A DNA stretch of 64,000 nucleotides from Lujinxingia vulgaris (GTDB lineage: Bacteria; Myxococcota_A; Bradymonadia; Bradymonadales; Bradymonadaceae): positions 186,001 through 250,000 of the forward strand of contig NZ_VOSM01000001.1 in the NCBI RefSeq assembly GCF_007997015.1, given 5' to 3'. Within the stretch, counting starts at the first letter, position 1. Every line of letters starts with the position of its first letter. Of the stretch, positions 55,631-63,435 are shown piece by piece. The notes beneath the pieces were generated by a model. It saw only the letters and a list, made by a program, of their open reading frames with translations. It had not been told where the DNA came from and made no database searches. The translations under genes were made by a program, and so were the position numbers.

Positions 55631-56644
55631 TTACTCGAAGACCCGGATTCGGATCACCTCCTGCGGCACCGCCGTGCAGCCGAAGTAGAAATCGCCGGGC
55701 TCATCGAACTTCTGCAACGCCGACTGGCCCGGGGCCAGGGAGATGTCGCCGACGAAGTGGTACATGTAGTCATCGTTCTTCCAGCGGATGGCGTCGCCCA
55801 CGTTCACGCGCAGATAGGAGGGCAGGGTGGGGTTCTGCTGAGCCGCACGGGTATACGAGCCGGCCTCAATCGAGACGTCGCGGACCTCGCCGACCTCCGG
55901 CATCCGCTCACCGAGGGAGGGATCTTTGAGCAGCGCGCGCACATCTTCGGTCATGGCTTCGACCGAGGTGCCGTAGGGGTAGCTCACCGCGATGCGCTGG
56001 CCGTCCATCACCAGGTAGATCTGACCGCTGTGGTCCCATTTGTAGTCGCGGCCGGCGATGGGTTTTTCAAGCTCGACGCGGCGGCGGACCACGCCCCAGG
56101 CGTCGTAGGTGGGCTGAAGATCCTGCCCCTCGCGGGCGGTCAGGCCGACGATCTCCCCTTTGTAGTGGCCCAGGTAGGCGCGGAGCTCCTCGGGCGTTTC
56201 TTTCTCGGGGTCAATGGTCACGAAGAGAAACTGCACCTGGTCGGCGTCTTCGCCCAGGTTCTCTTCGATCTTCTCAAATTTTTTGAGGTTGGTGGGGCAG
56301 ACGTCCAGGCAGCTGACGTAACCAAAGAAGACCATGGCCAGGGGGTGGGGCTGGCGCTTGAGCGAGAAGGCTTTGGCGTTGTGGTCGACGCCGTGCAGCG
56401 CCGGTGCGAGCCGGGGCGGGTTGTAGTGGATGCCGCGCAGCTCGTGGGGGGCCTCGGCGGTGGCGGCCGGCTCGTCGGTGTCGTCGGCCACCAGCGCGCT
56501 GTTGAAGATGATGGCGCTCAGGCCACCGAAGACGAGCAACGCGGCGGTGATCAGGAGGTTGCGACGCGTCAGGAAGGTGGGGGAAGCGGGGCGCGCCGGA
56601 TCATGTGTCGGGGCGATGGGGTCGGGGAGAAGTTCGGCGGTCAT
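55631..56644 (-). CDS. SCO1/SenC copper chaperone fused to a cupredoxin-like domain
   Basis: A 337-residue protein with one N-terminal membrane helix (about residues 29-47). The SCO domain carries the copper-binding CxxxC (SCLDVCPTNL, Cys112 and Cys116) and the distal His in WDHSGQIYLV. The last 70 residues form a cupredoxin-like domain (VNVGDAIRWKNDDYMYHFVGD...FYFGCTAVPQEV) in which the usual H-x4-M after Cys is missing. It is 50 bp upstream of the methyltransferase-like gene and follows nirK. Confidence 0.9.
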   Translation of the reverse strand: MTAELLPDPIAPTHDPARPASPTFLTRRNLLITAALLVFGGLSAIIFNSALVADDTDEPAATAEAPHELRGIHYNPPRLAPALHGVDHNAKAFSLKRQPHPLAMVFFGYVSCLDVCPTNLKKFEKIEENLGEDADQVQFLFVTIDPEKETPEELRAYLGHYKGEIVGLTAREGQDLQPTYDAWGVVRRRVELEKPIAGRDYKWDHSGQIYLVMDGQRIAVSYPYGTSVEAMTEDVRALLKDPSLGERMPEVGEVRDVSIEAGSYTRAAQQNPTLPSYLRVNVGDAIRWKNDDYMYHFVGDISLAPGQSALQKFDEPGDFYFGCTAVPQEVIRIRVFE

Positions 56645-56740
56645 GGGAGCCTCCGGCGCGGCGGGTGGGGCTGAGAGGTCGGTGTGGCGTGGGGTGCCAG
56701 GTCATGGCGTGCTCATGGTTTGGGACAGGTTCGGTGCGTT

Positions 56741-56770
56741 GCCTCCCGGGCCGCGAGCGGCCCGGGAGGC
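56741..56770 (-). other. Strong hairpin between nirK and the SCO gene
   Basis: A perfect 14-bp stem (GCCTCCCGGGCCGC and its complement) with a 2-base centre lies seven bases past the nirK stop on the minus strand. There is no U-tract, so it may stabilise the nirK message or reduce read-through rather than terminate. Confidence 0.7.
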
Positions 56771-56777
56771 AGGGGGG

Positions 56778-58295
56778 TCAGTGACCGGCGGGAGGCAGGC
56801 CGTCGAGACCCTTGAAGATGCTGTCGTCGGCTTCGCCGCTGACCTCCAGGATGCCGACGGCACCCTTATCGAGGCGGCTCAGGGCGTGGTCGACGAGCAG
56901 GTAGCTGCCCGGGTAATCGACCTCAAACTCCACCATCGTCGCGCCGCCCGGGGGCACCGAGGTGGTCTGCACGTTGAGCAGCGGCTCGTTGAGCAGGGCG
57001 CCCTCGGGGTAGACCCGGTCGAAGATCTCACCGATGACGTGGAAGGCGCTGTGCAGGTTGGGGCCACCCACCCCGAAGAAGATGCGCAGGGTGTCGCCGA
57101 CTTCGGCCTTCATGGCGCGGTCGCCGGTGATGGAGCCCACCCGACCGTTGAGCAGCACGTAGGTGGGGAGCTCATCGAGCAGGCGCTCGCCATCTTCCTC
57201 CATGTGTCCGTCGGTGCCGGGGCGGGCGTTGGTGTAGTATTCGCCCTGGACGACGTAGTACTCGTGGTCGACTTCAGGCAGGCCTCCCGGGGGTTCCACC
57301 AGGATGAGTCCGTACATGCCGCGCGCCATATGCGTGGGGATGTGCGGGGTGGCGCAGTGGTAGACGTAGATGCCGGCTTTGAGCGCCTTGAACTGCAGCG
57401 AGCGACGCTCACCGGGAGGAACCTGCAGGTAGACGGCGCCGCCGCCAGGGCCGGTGGCCGAGTGGAAGTCAATCGAGTGCGGCATCAGGCTGGTCTCGTG
57501 GTTATCGAGGTGGATGACCACATCGTCGCCTTCCATCACGCGGAGCATCGGGCCGGGGACTTTGCCGTTGTAGGTCCAAAGCTCGAAGGTGGTGCCGTCT
57601 TCGATCTCGGCGATGACCTCTTCGGTCTCAATCACAAACTCGACTTTCTCGGGGCGAGTGCGGTTGAGAGGGGCGGGGATGTCGGAGGCGTCCCAGCCCA
57701 CCTCATCGATCGTTACCCGTTTGGCGGGCTTGAGCGAGGCGCCAAAGCCCGGGGCCGGGCCGCCGCCGTGATGCGCCATCGCGGGGGCGTTGGCCGTGGC
57801 CACCATCTCGGGGGCCGCCGCCGAGCCTTCAACCGTGAGCTTGCCGACCATGCCCGCCTGACGGTGGCCGGGGATGGTGCAGTAGTAGGTGTCGCTGGCG
57901 GTGGCCACAAAGGTGAAGGTGGTGGTCTCATCGACCTTCATCACCGCGTCGCTCTTGGTGCCGGCGCTCTCCAGGCCGATGTCATGGGCCATCGCCTCTT
58001 TGTTGATGAGGGTGATGGTGACCTCGGTGCCCGGCTTGACCTTAAGCTCCGGGTTGATCTGGCCGTCGATGGCGCCACCGACACCTTTGTAGCCGGTGAT
58101 GTGGGCTTCCAGGGTGAACGCAACCTGCTCGGCAGGGGCCTGCTTTGTGGCCCCCTGCTTGAGCACCGAGCCGGGGGTGTGCGCACGCTCAGTGTCTTCG
58201 AGGATGCAGCCGGTGAAGGCGATGGAGGTCAGCAGCAGCGTCGCCAGTATGGCGAGTCGCCGGGGCGAAGGAATCTGGAAAATATGCGTGGTCAT
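56778..58295 (-). CDS. nirK: Copper nitrite reductase with an extra N-terminal cupredoxin
   Basis: A 505-residue lipoprotein-type enzyme (lipobox AFTGC, Cys30) reducing nitrite to NO. An N-terminal cupredoxin (about residues 55-155) has an intact type 1 site (AHDI His and CTIPGHRQAGM). The NirK core has MPHSIDFHSATG (type 1 His, catalytic Asp, type 2 His), YVYHCAT (type 2 His and type 1 Cys), IPTHMARGM (type 1 His and Met), FHVIGE (catalytic His) and LLVDHALSR (third type 2 His). GGAGG precedes the ATG at 58295. Confidence 0.95.
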   Translation of the reverse strand: MTTHIFQIPSPRRLAILATLLLTSIAFTGCILEDTERAHTPGSVLKQGATKQAPAEQVAFTLEAHITGYKGVGGAIDGQINPELKVKPGTEVTITLINKEAMAHDIGLESAGTKSDAVMKVDETTTFTFVATASDTYYCTIPGHRQAGMVGKLTVEGSAAAPEMVATANAPAMAHHGGGPAPGFGASLKPAKRVTIDEVGWDASDIPAPLNRTRPEKVEFVIETEEVIAEIEDGTTFELWTYNGKVPGPMLRVMEGDDVVIHLDNHETSLMPHSIDFHSATGPGGGAVYLQVPPGERRSLQFKALKAGIYVYHCATPHIPTHMARGMYGLILVEPPGGLPEVDHEYYVVQGEYYTNARPGTDGHMEEDGERLLDELPTYVLLNGRVGSITGDRAMKAEVGDTLRIFFGVGGPNLHSAFHVIGEIFDRVYPEGALLNEPLLNVQTTSVPPGGATMVEFEVDYPGSYLLVDHALSRLDKGAVGILEVSGEADDSIFKGLDGLPPAGH

Positions 58296-58510
58296 GGCCA
58301 ACCTCCATTGCGATCTGTGGCGCCGTAGATAGGCGCCGGGGGCCTGACGTGTGCTGGCGAGGCCCTTCGCCAGTGCTCCTTTCGGGTGGAGCGTTTGATT
58401 CGCCCCGAGGTAGTGCGAGAGCTATGCCACCGATGAAAAATTCCCGTGTGGCAAAACTGACCAGGGGTTAAGGGCCGCATGAATTCTGGACTTTACGGCA
58501 TACTACAAAC

Positions 58511-58524
58511 GCAGAAATTTCTGC
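58511..58524. promoter_or_regulatory. 14-bp perfect palindrome, candidate operator
   Basis: GCAGAAATTTCTGC, fully self-complementary, lies about 215 bp from the nirK start. It differs from the FNR/Dnr consensus (TTGAT-N4-ATCAA). The regulator is unknown. Confidence 0.4.
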
Positions 58525-58575
58525 CCGAGGTCGTGGGAGGCGCCGATCCTCCCGGAAGAGGCGCAGGTCTTGCTC

Positions 58576-58617
58576 CGCAAGAAATGCGCGTGGCGCAAAA
58601 AGTGCGCAATTCTTGCG
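58576..58617. promoter_or_regulatory. Long inverted repeat, candidate operator
   Basis: CGCAAGAAATGCGC (58576-58589) and GCGCAATTCTTGCG (58604-58617) match with one mismatch across a 14-bp gap that itself contains GCGCAAAAA. The spacing suggests a dimeric regulator site or an RNA hairpin. Confidence 0.45.
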
Positions 58618-58817
58618 TCGGCGTTTTGAAATGCGCGTGGGGTTTCTCGAAAAATTCATGGATGCAGCGAGGGGTGGGAGGTCGGCTGAGGACGTGGATT
58701 GCGTCGTCTTTTCAGGGGGATGCGAGGAATGTGAGCGTGTGCAAGCGCGCCCCCCTTCAGGATAAATGCCCTGGCCCGGTACAGAACTTGCGACAAGGGA
58801 GGTCGCGACGTAGTGAT

Positions 58818-58832
58818 GCGCAAAAGTTGCGC
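58818..58832. promoter_or_regulatory. GCGCAA-AAG-TTGCGC inverted repeat near the nnrS start
   Basis: A perfect 6-bp inverted repeat with a 3-base gap ends 33 bp before the nnrS start. GCGCAA also occurs twice in the repeat at 58576-58617, which suggests a shared binding motif. Confidence 0.4.
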
Positions 58833-58865
58833 GTCCCTCGCAGACAACCAGACTTTGAGGTGAGC

Positions 58866-60107
58866 ATGGTTCAGATCGATCTTTTGGCCCCGAACGCGCC
58901 CGCGCCAACGCGCGCCCCCCGCGCGCTGTGGGCCTGTGGGTTTCGGCCCTTCTTTCTGGTCGCCGCGATCTTTGCGGTGGTCGCGGTGCCCTGGTGGGCG
59001 ACGATTTTTGCGCGCGGTCTCAGCGTGGCCACAGGCTGGTCGGCGCTGAGCTGGCACGGTCACGAGATGATCTTTGGTTTTGCGCTGGCGGTGATCGCGG
59101 GCTTTTTGCTCACGGCGGTGCAGAACTGGACCAAAGGCGTCACCGCGCAGGGGCCGTGGTTGATGGCGCTGGTGGCCCTGTGGGTGGCCGGGCGCGTGGC
59201 GATGAGCGGGGTGTGGGAGCCGGGAATCCTCGGCGCGATCCTGGACCTGAGCTTCATCCCGGCGTTGGCGGTGGCGATCGGGCGGCCGCTGTTAGCCTCG
59301 AAGAGTCGTCGTAATTACAAATTTCTGGGGATGCTCGGCGCACTTTTTGCGCTGAACCTCCTGATGCACCTCGCTTCGCTCGGTGCGCCTGTTGCTGGAG
59401 AGCGCCTGTGGCTTTTAGGAGCCCTCGACCTCGTCGTGGTGATGATGCTGGTCGTCGGGGGGCGCGTCATCCCGATGTTTACCAGCAACGCCACCGGCGT
59501 GGCCGTGCGTAAGTCGGCCTGGCTGGACAAGGCGCTCTTCGCGTTTGTGGGGCTGAGCATTGTCTCGCAGATCGCGATGGGGCTCGGTGCGCAAAGTTTG
59601 CGCTGGGTCGCCATCCTGAGCTCGGCGCTGGCCGGCGTGGCTGTTATCGCCCGGATGGTCGGCTGGGGCACCCGCGCCGCGCTCAAGGTGCCGCTTTTGT
59701 GGGTGCTGCACGCCGGTCACGCCTGGATCGGCGTGGGATTTATGCTGCGCGCGACCGCCTACCTCTGGCCCCAGGTCTCCTCGGCAATGGCCACCCACGC
59801 CATCACCGTCGGTGCGGTGGGGATGCTCACCTTAGGGATGATGGCGCGCGTGGCCCTGGGGCATACCGGGCGCAAACTTCAGCCGCACCGCTCGCTGGGC
59901 TGGGCCTTTGCGCTCCTGGGCGTCGCCGCGCTCGGCCGCACCTTCCTCCCCATGGTCGCCCCGGCGCTACTCGCCGGCGCCTGGCCGGGCTATTACGTGG
60001 GTTTTGTGAGCTTCTCTGCTGCGTTGTGGGCGGTGGCCTTTCTGATCTACGCGGTGGTGTACCTGCCGGTGCTCACGCGACCCCGGGTCGACGGCCGGCC
60101 GGGGTGA
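58866..60107 (+). CDS. nnrS: NnrS family haem- and copper-containing membrane protein
   Basis: A 413-residue protein with about twelve membrane helices. The conserved features of NnrS are present: GFRPFFLVAA near the N-terminus, SWHGHEMIFGFALAVIAGFLLTA with its haem-ligand His residues, GGRVIPMFTSNA and a later HAITVGAVGMLTLGMMARVALGHTGR. NnrS proteins protect against NO stress and accompany denitrification. The ATG at 58866 begins just before the conserved start. It is divergent from nirK, which supports a role in NO handling. Confidence 0.95.
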   Translation: MVQIDLLAPNAPAPTRAPRALWACGFRPFFLVAAIFAVVAVPWWATIFARGLSVATGWSALSWHGHEMIFGFALAVIAGFLLTAVQNWTKGVTAQGPWLMALVALWVAGRVAMSGVWEPGILGAILDLSFIPALAVAIGRPLLASKSRRNYKFLGMLGALFALNLLMHLASLGAPVAGERLWLLGALDLVVVMMLVVGGRVIPMFTSNATGVAVRKSAWLDKALFAFVGLSIVSQIAMGLGAQSLRWVAILSSALAGVAVIARMVGWGTRAALKVPLLWVLHAGHAWIGVGFMLRATAYLWPQVSSAMATHAITVGAVGMLTLGMMARVALGHTGRKLQPHRSLGWAFALLGVAALGRTFLPMVAPALLAGAWPGYYVGFVSFSAALWAVAFLIYAVVYLPVLTRPRVDGRPG

Positions 60108-60114
60108 GGAGGCG

Positions 60115-60612
60115 ATGATGGAGATGCTCTACAAGGTCGCCGTGGCCACCCACGTCATCGCGGCCACCATCTGGGTGGGCGGGGTGCTCTTTATGGCGCT
60201 GGTGGCCATTCCGGTGGCCCGCACGCTTGATCCGAAGTCGCGCGCGAACATCACCTCGGCCATTGGACGCCGCTTTCAGCGGGTGGGTTGGGCGAGCCTG
60301 GGGTGGCTGGTGCTCAGCGGCTCGTTCATGATGTACTTCTGGGGGGCGCGCTGGGCCAACCTCGTCGATCTTTCTTTCTTCCAGGCGCCGCATACCCGGG
60401 TGCTCGGCCTGAAGCTCGTGGTGGTTACCCTGATGATGCTGCTGAGTCTTACGCACGACTTCTTTGTGGGGCCGCGCGCCTCCGGGGGCAGCACCCCGGA
60501 GCAGATTGCGCGCTACCGCAAAATGGCCGCGTGGCAGGGGCGAATCACCGGGGTGCTCGTGATTCTCATCGTCATACTCGCCACGATGGTCGCGCGGCCC
60601 TGGCTTGTGTGA
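60115..60612 (+). CDS. CopD-like membrane protein
   Basis: A 165-residue protein with four membrane helices. The N-terminal helix (THVIAATIWVGGVLFMALV) contains the His and WVGG typical of CopD/DUF2269-type copper-handling proteins; further His residues occur in APHTRVLGLK and LTHDFFVGP. It begins seven bases after the nnrS stop with a GAGGAGG site, so it is co-transcribed. It may handle copper or haem for NirK; that is inference. Confidence 0.8.
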   Translation: MMEMLYKVAVATHVIAATIWVGGVLFMALVAIPVARTLDPKSRANITSAIGRRFQRVGWASLGWLVLSGSFMMYFWGARWANLVDLSFFQAPHTRVLGLKLVVVTLMMLLSLTHDFFVGPRASGGSTPEQIARYRKMAAWQGRITGVLVILIVILATMVARPWLV

Positions 60613-60666
60613 TTATCTTAACGCGTTGATTTTGCTTGTGAATGTTCGTTTCTGGAGGCGTCTTGT

Positions 60667-61131
60667 ATGCCCACATTGAGCCGAATCTTTTTGAAGCTGG
60701 GGCTTTTGTATTTTGTGCTGGCGATGCTCGTGGCCGCGGCGCTGGCCTGGGTGGGGGGCGCCTGGTCGGCGCTCTTGCTGCCGACCTACCTGCATCTTTT
60801 TATGGTGGGGTGGGTCACCCAGTGCATTGTGGGGGTGGCGTTGTGGCTCTTTCCAAAATGGAGCAAGGAGCAGCCCCGCGGCCCGGAGTGGCTGGGGTGG
60901 ACGAGCCTTGTGGGGCTGAACCTGGGGCTTGTGCTGCGGGCGGTCGCCGAGCCGATGCTCGCGCTGCAAGGCGCCGATGAGGCCGGGATTTTCGGAGGGC
61001 TTCTGGTGGTCTCGGCCATCGCGCAGTGGGCCGGCGGGCTGGCCTTTGCCGCCGCGATCTGGCCGCGCATCAAAGACCCGAAAGCCGAGCGGGCGCGGCG
61101 CAAAAAACAAGCGCGCGCCGAGGAGGGCTGA
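60667..61131 (+). CDS. Small four-helix haem-copper-oxidase-like protein (first of a pair)
   Basis: A 154-residue protein with four hydrophobic helices. The second helix, TYLHLFMVGWVTQCIVGVALWLFPK, carries a His before GW and the LFPK end, the pattern of helices in CcoN and NnrS that bind haem. The C-terminus is a basic tail (RARRKKQARAEEG). It overlaps the next gene by one base. By length it cannot be an oxidase; it may be a small haem-binding partner. Confidence 0.7.
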   Translation: MPTLSRIFLKLGLLYFVLAMLVAAALAWVGGAWSALLLPTYLHLFMVGWVTQCIVGVALWLFPKWSKEQPRGPEWLGWTSLVGLNLGLVLRAVAEPMLALQGADEAGIFGGLLVVSAIAQWAGGLAFAAAIWPRIKDPKAERARRKKQARAEEG

Positions 61132-61526
61132 TGGCACCGCTCTCCATACGTGCGTTGCGCCTGGCGATTTTGCATCTGGTGGTGGGGTTGAGCGCCGGCG
61201 CGTTGCTGCTCGCCAATAAGGGCCCGACGATCCTTCCGCTGGGCGGCCTGGGCAGCACCGAGCTCTTGCGCATTCACCATCACACGTTGCTCTTCGGCTG
61301 GACGGTGCAGCTGGTGATGGGCGTGGCCTACTGGATCTTACCCACCTTCGGCGCGCGCACCGAGCGGGGCAGCGACGCGGCGATGCTCGCAGCCATCGCC
61401 GCGTTGAACCTGGGCGTGGCGATGGCGGCCGCGGGGCTGCAGACGGTGGGCTGGGCTCTGCAGGCTCTTGCCGCGCTGAGCTTCGGCGTGCACGCCTGGC
61501 CGCGCGTCAAAGCGTTTGGGGAGTGA
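61131..61526 (+). CDS. Small four-helix haem-copper-oxidase-like protein (second of a pair)
   Basis: A 131-residue protein starting at the ATG within the previous stop (TGATG). Its helix HHHTLLFGWTVQLVMGVAYWILP is aligned with the one in the preceding protein (His at the same place, then GW.QL..GVA.W..P), so the two are paralogues. Length and four helices are alike. It is the last gene of the plus-strand nnrS unit. Function unknown. Confidence 0.7.
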   Translation: MAPLSIRALRLAILHLVVGLSAGALLLANKGPTILPLGGLGSTELLRIHHHTLLFGWTVQLVMGVAYWILPTFGARTERGSDAAMLAAIAALNLGVAMAAAGLQTVGWALQALAALSFGVHAWPRVKAFGE

Positions 61527-61545
61527 TGGAGTGAGGGGCGTCCCC

Positions 61546-62346
61546 TCAGACGTGAAACTGCTTCTCGCGGAAGATCGCGGTGGCCGCCGCCGTGGCCAGC
61601 ACCGTGATGATGCCCGCGACCAGCAGCCCGAACCACCACTCGAAGTTCAGCGGCTCATCGAGGATGAGCTTATCGAGCCAGCCGGCGCGGTCGGCGCCCT
61701 GCAGCCCGGCGATGGTGCGCACATGGAACTTCACGCTGGCGAGCTCCACCACCGGGATCGCTGCGACCACCATCTCCACGACCACGTAGTAGATGATCCC
61801 TAAGAGCAGGCTCGACGAAAAGATCACCGCCAGCATCGCAAAGAGCGCCGTGTAGGTCACCGCGCCCACCGCCGCCGCGCCCAGCATCTGCCCCAGCGTT
61901 CCGAGCTCCGCGCCAAACTCTCCCGAACTCGCTGCGCAGACCACAAAGAGCAGGGCGATGGGGATGGTGCTCACGAGCGTCGCGCTGACCATCGCGCTTT
62001 TGAGCTTGGCCAGGTAGAGCAGCGCGCGCGGGATCGGCCGCAGGGTCAGATAGGTGATCGTGCGCCCCTCGATCTCATCGACCACCGAGGGTCCGCCAAA
62101 ATAAAGCGCGGCCAGAGGCACCAGAAAGGGCAGGTACACCGACTCCAGGCTGTTGCGGAACATCGTCATCCCGTCGAGCTCGCCAAAGGCGACATACGCC
62201 AGGGCGACGAACACCGGCAGAAGTTGCACCGCGAAGAGCACAAACGTCTTTCGCGCGCGGAGCTGGCGGCCAAAATCCAGCGCAAAGAGGCTCGTGGCCT
62301 GGCGCACCACGCCGAAGTTGCGGGCCGGAAGGGAGGTTGTGCTCAT
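61546..62346 (-). CDS. ABC-2 type permease
   Basis: A 266-residue protein with six hydrophobic segments. The motif PSVVDEIEGRTITYLTLRPIPRALLYLAK is the cytoplasmic loop seen in NosY-like and other ABC-2 permeases (here the conserved E-x-R-x-x-x-Y-x-x-x-R-P). It follows the ATPase gene with 29 bp between. It is likely part of an ABC transporter with the ATPase and the second permease at the window edge. Confidence 0.85.
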   Translation of the reverse strand: MSTTSLPARNFGVVRQATSLFALDFGRQLRARKTFVLFAVQLLPVFVALAYVAFGELDGMTMFRNSLESVYLPFLVPLAALYFGGPSVVDEIEGRTITYLTLRPIPRALLYLAKLKSAMVSATLVSTIPIALLFVVCAASSGEFGAELGTLGQMLGAAAVGAVTYTALFAMLAVIFSSSLLLGIIYYVVVEMVVAAIPVVELASVKFHVRTIAGLQGADRAGWLDKLILDEPLNFEWWFGLLVAGIITVLATAAATAIFREKQFHV

Positions 62347-62375
62347 GGCAGACTCGTCGGGAGCAAAAGGACTGG

Positions 62376-63380
62376 TCAGGAGACCAGGTAGCGGAAGACC
62401 GCCGAGAGATCGTTGTCGGTGGAGGTGAGCGCGCGCAGCGTCAACTTATGCTCCACCGAGAGTGAGGCGATGCGGCTGTAGGCCAGATCGGGCTCGGAGG
62501 TGGAGACGAAGAAGCCACGCTCGGTAAAGCTCAACTCCAGGGTGTCTTCAAAGGCGCTCAGGAGGCTGGCGAGCTTGCGGGGCTCCTCGCACTCCACATA
62601 GATGCGGTGGGGGTGCTCATCGATCATCTCGCGGATGCGGTAGATGTTGCCGTCGGCCAGCACGCGGCCGCGGTTGATGAGCACAATATCGGAGGTCATC
62701 GCCTCGACCTCGTGCAGGATGTGGCTGGAGACCACCACGGTGCGCCCCTCATCGCCGAGCTTGCGGATCAGGTCGATGATCGTGCGTCGGCCCACCGGAT
62801 CGGTGCCGGTCAGCGGCTCATCAAAGAAGAGCACCCGGGGGCGATGCGCGAGCGCCTGGGCGATCTTGATGCGCTGGCGCATGCCCTTGGAGTACTCGCG
62901 GATCGGGCGGTGAGCCTGCTCACTCAAGCTGACCGTGGCGATGGCCTCTTCGGCCAGCGTCGCCGCGTCGCTTTTTGAAAAACCCTGGAGGCGAGTGAGG
63001 TGGGTGACAAAGGCGCGCCCGCTCATCTCTTCGTAGAAGGCGTCCTGTTCGGGCACAAAGCCCAGCTTTGAAAACGCCTGAGCGTTGTTCCAGACCCGCT
63101 GCCCGCCGATGGTGGCCATGCCCGTGGCCGGGCGAAGCTGGCCGGTGAGGCATTTGAGCAGGGTAGATTTGCCGGCGCCGTTGGGCCCGAGAAGTCCCAC
63201 CACGCCCTGGCCGATGTCGATGGAGATGTCGTTGACCCCGATGACCTGGCCGTACCAGTAGGAGAGCTTGCGGGCGGCGATGACCACATCACCGCGGCCC
63301 ACACGGGTGACCTCCGAGTTGGCTGCACCCTGCGGGGCGGCACCGGTCGGGGCGTCAGAAGTTGGAGCGGGGCTGGACAT
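62376..63380 (-). CDS. ABC transporter ATP-binding protein, NosF/CcmA-like
   Basis: A 334-residue ATPase. Walker A is GPNGAGKST, the signature is YSKGMRQRIKIAQAL, Walker B is VLFFDEPLTG and the switch His is in VVVSSHILHEVEAM. A C-terminal extension of about 100 residues follows the core and is a regulatory-like domain. The ATG at 63380 begins MSSPAPTSD; a longer open frame upstream lacks a site. Position beside ABC-2 permeases near nirK suggests Nos-type function, but no nosZ or nosD is seen. Confidence 0.9.
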   Translation of the reverse strand: MSSPAPTSDAPTGAAPQGAANSEVTRVGRGDVVIAARKLSYWYGQVIGVNDISIDIGQGVVGLLGPNGAGKSTLLKCLTGQLRPATGMATIGGQRVWNNAQAFSKLGFVPEQDAFYEEMSGRAFVTHLTRLQGFSKSDAATLAEEAIATVSLSEQAHRPIREYSKGMRQRIKIAQALAHRPRVLFFDEPLTGTDPVGRRTIIDLIRKLGDEGRTVVVSSHILHEVEAMTSDIVLINRGRVLADGNIYRIREMIDEHPHRIYVECEEPRKLASLLSAFEDTLELSFTERGFFVSTSEPDLAYSRIASLSVEHKLTLRALTSTDNDLSAVFRYLVS

Positions 63381-63435
63381 CAGCGCCTCGTCGCAAAAGG
63401 AGCAAGAGAAGAAGTCGCGGTCAAAGAGAGGAGCA

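Larger units (their letters stand above)
58296..58865. other. Divergent nirK-nnrS control region
   Basis: A 570-bp region with promoters for nirK and nnrS. It is AT-richer than its surroundings and holds three inverted repeats listed separately. Open frames inside it have no ribosome site and are not called. Confidence 0.5.

Noticed and set aside
58430-58470. FNR/NNR-type box upstream of nirK
   Set aside because: No TTGAT-N4-ATCAA or close variant was found; CTGACCAGGGGTTAAG does not form an inverted repeat.
58479-58865. N-terminal extension of NnrS over the control region
   Set aside because: The conserved NnrS sequence begins right after the ATG at 58866, and the extension has no homology or ribosome site.
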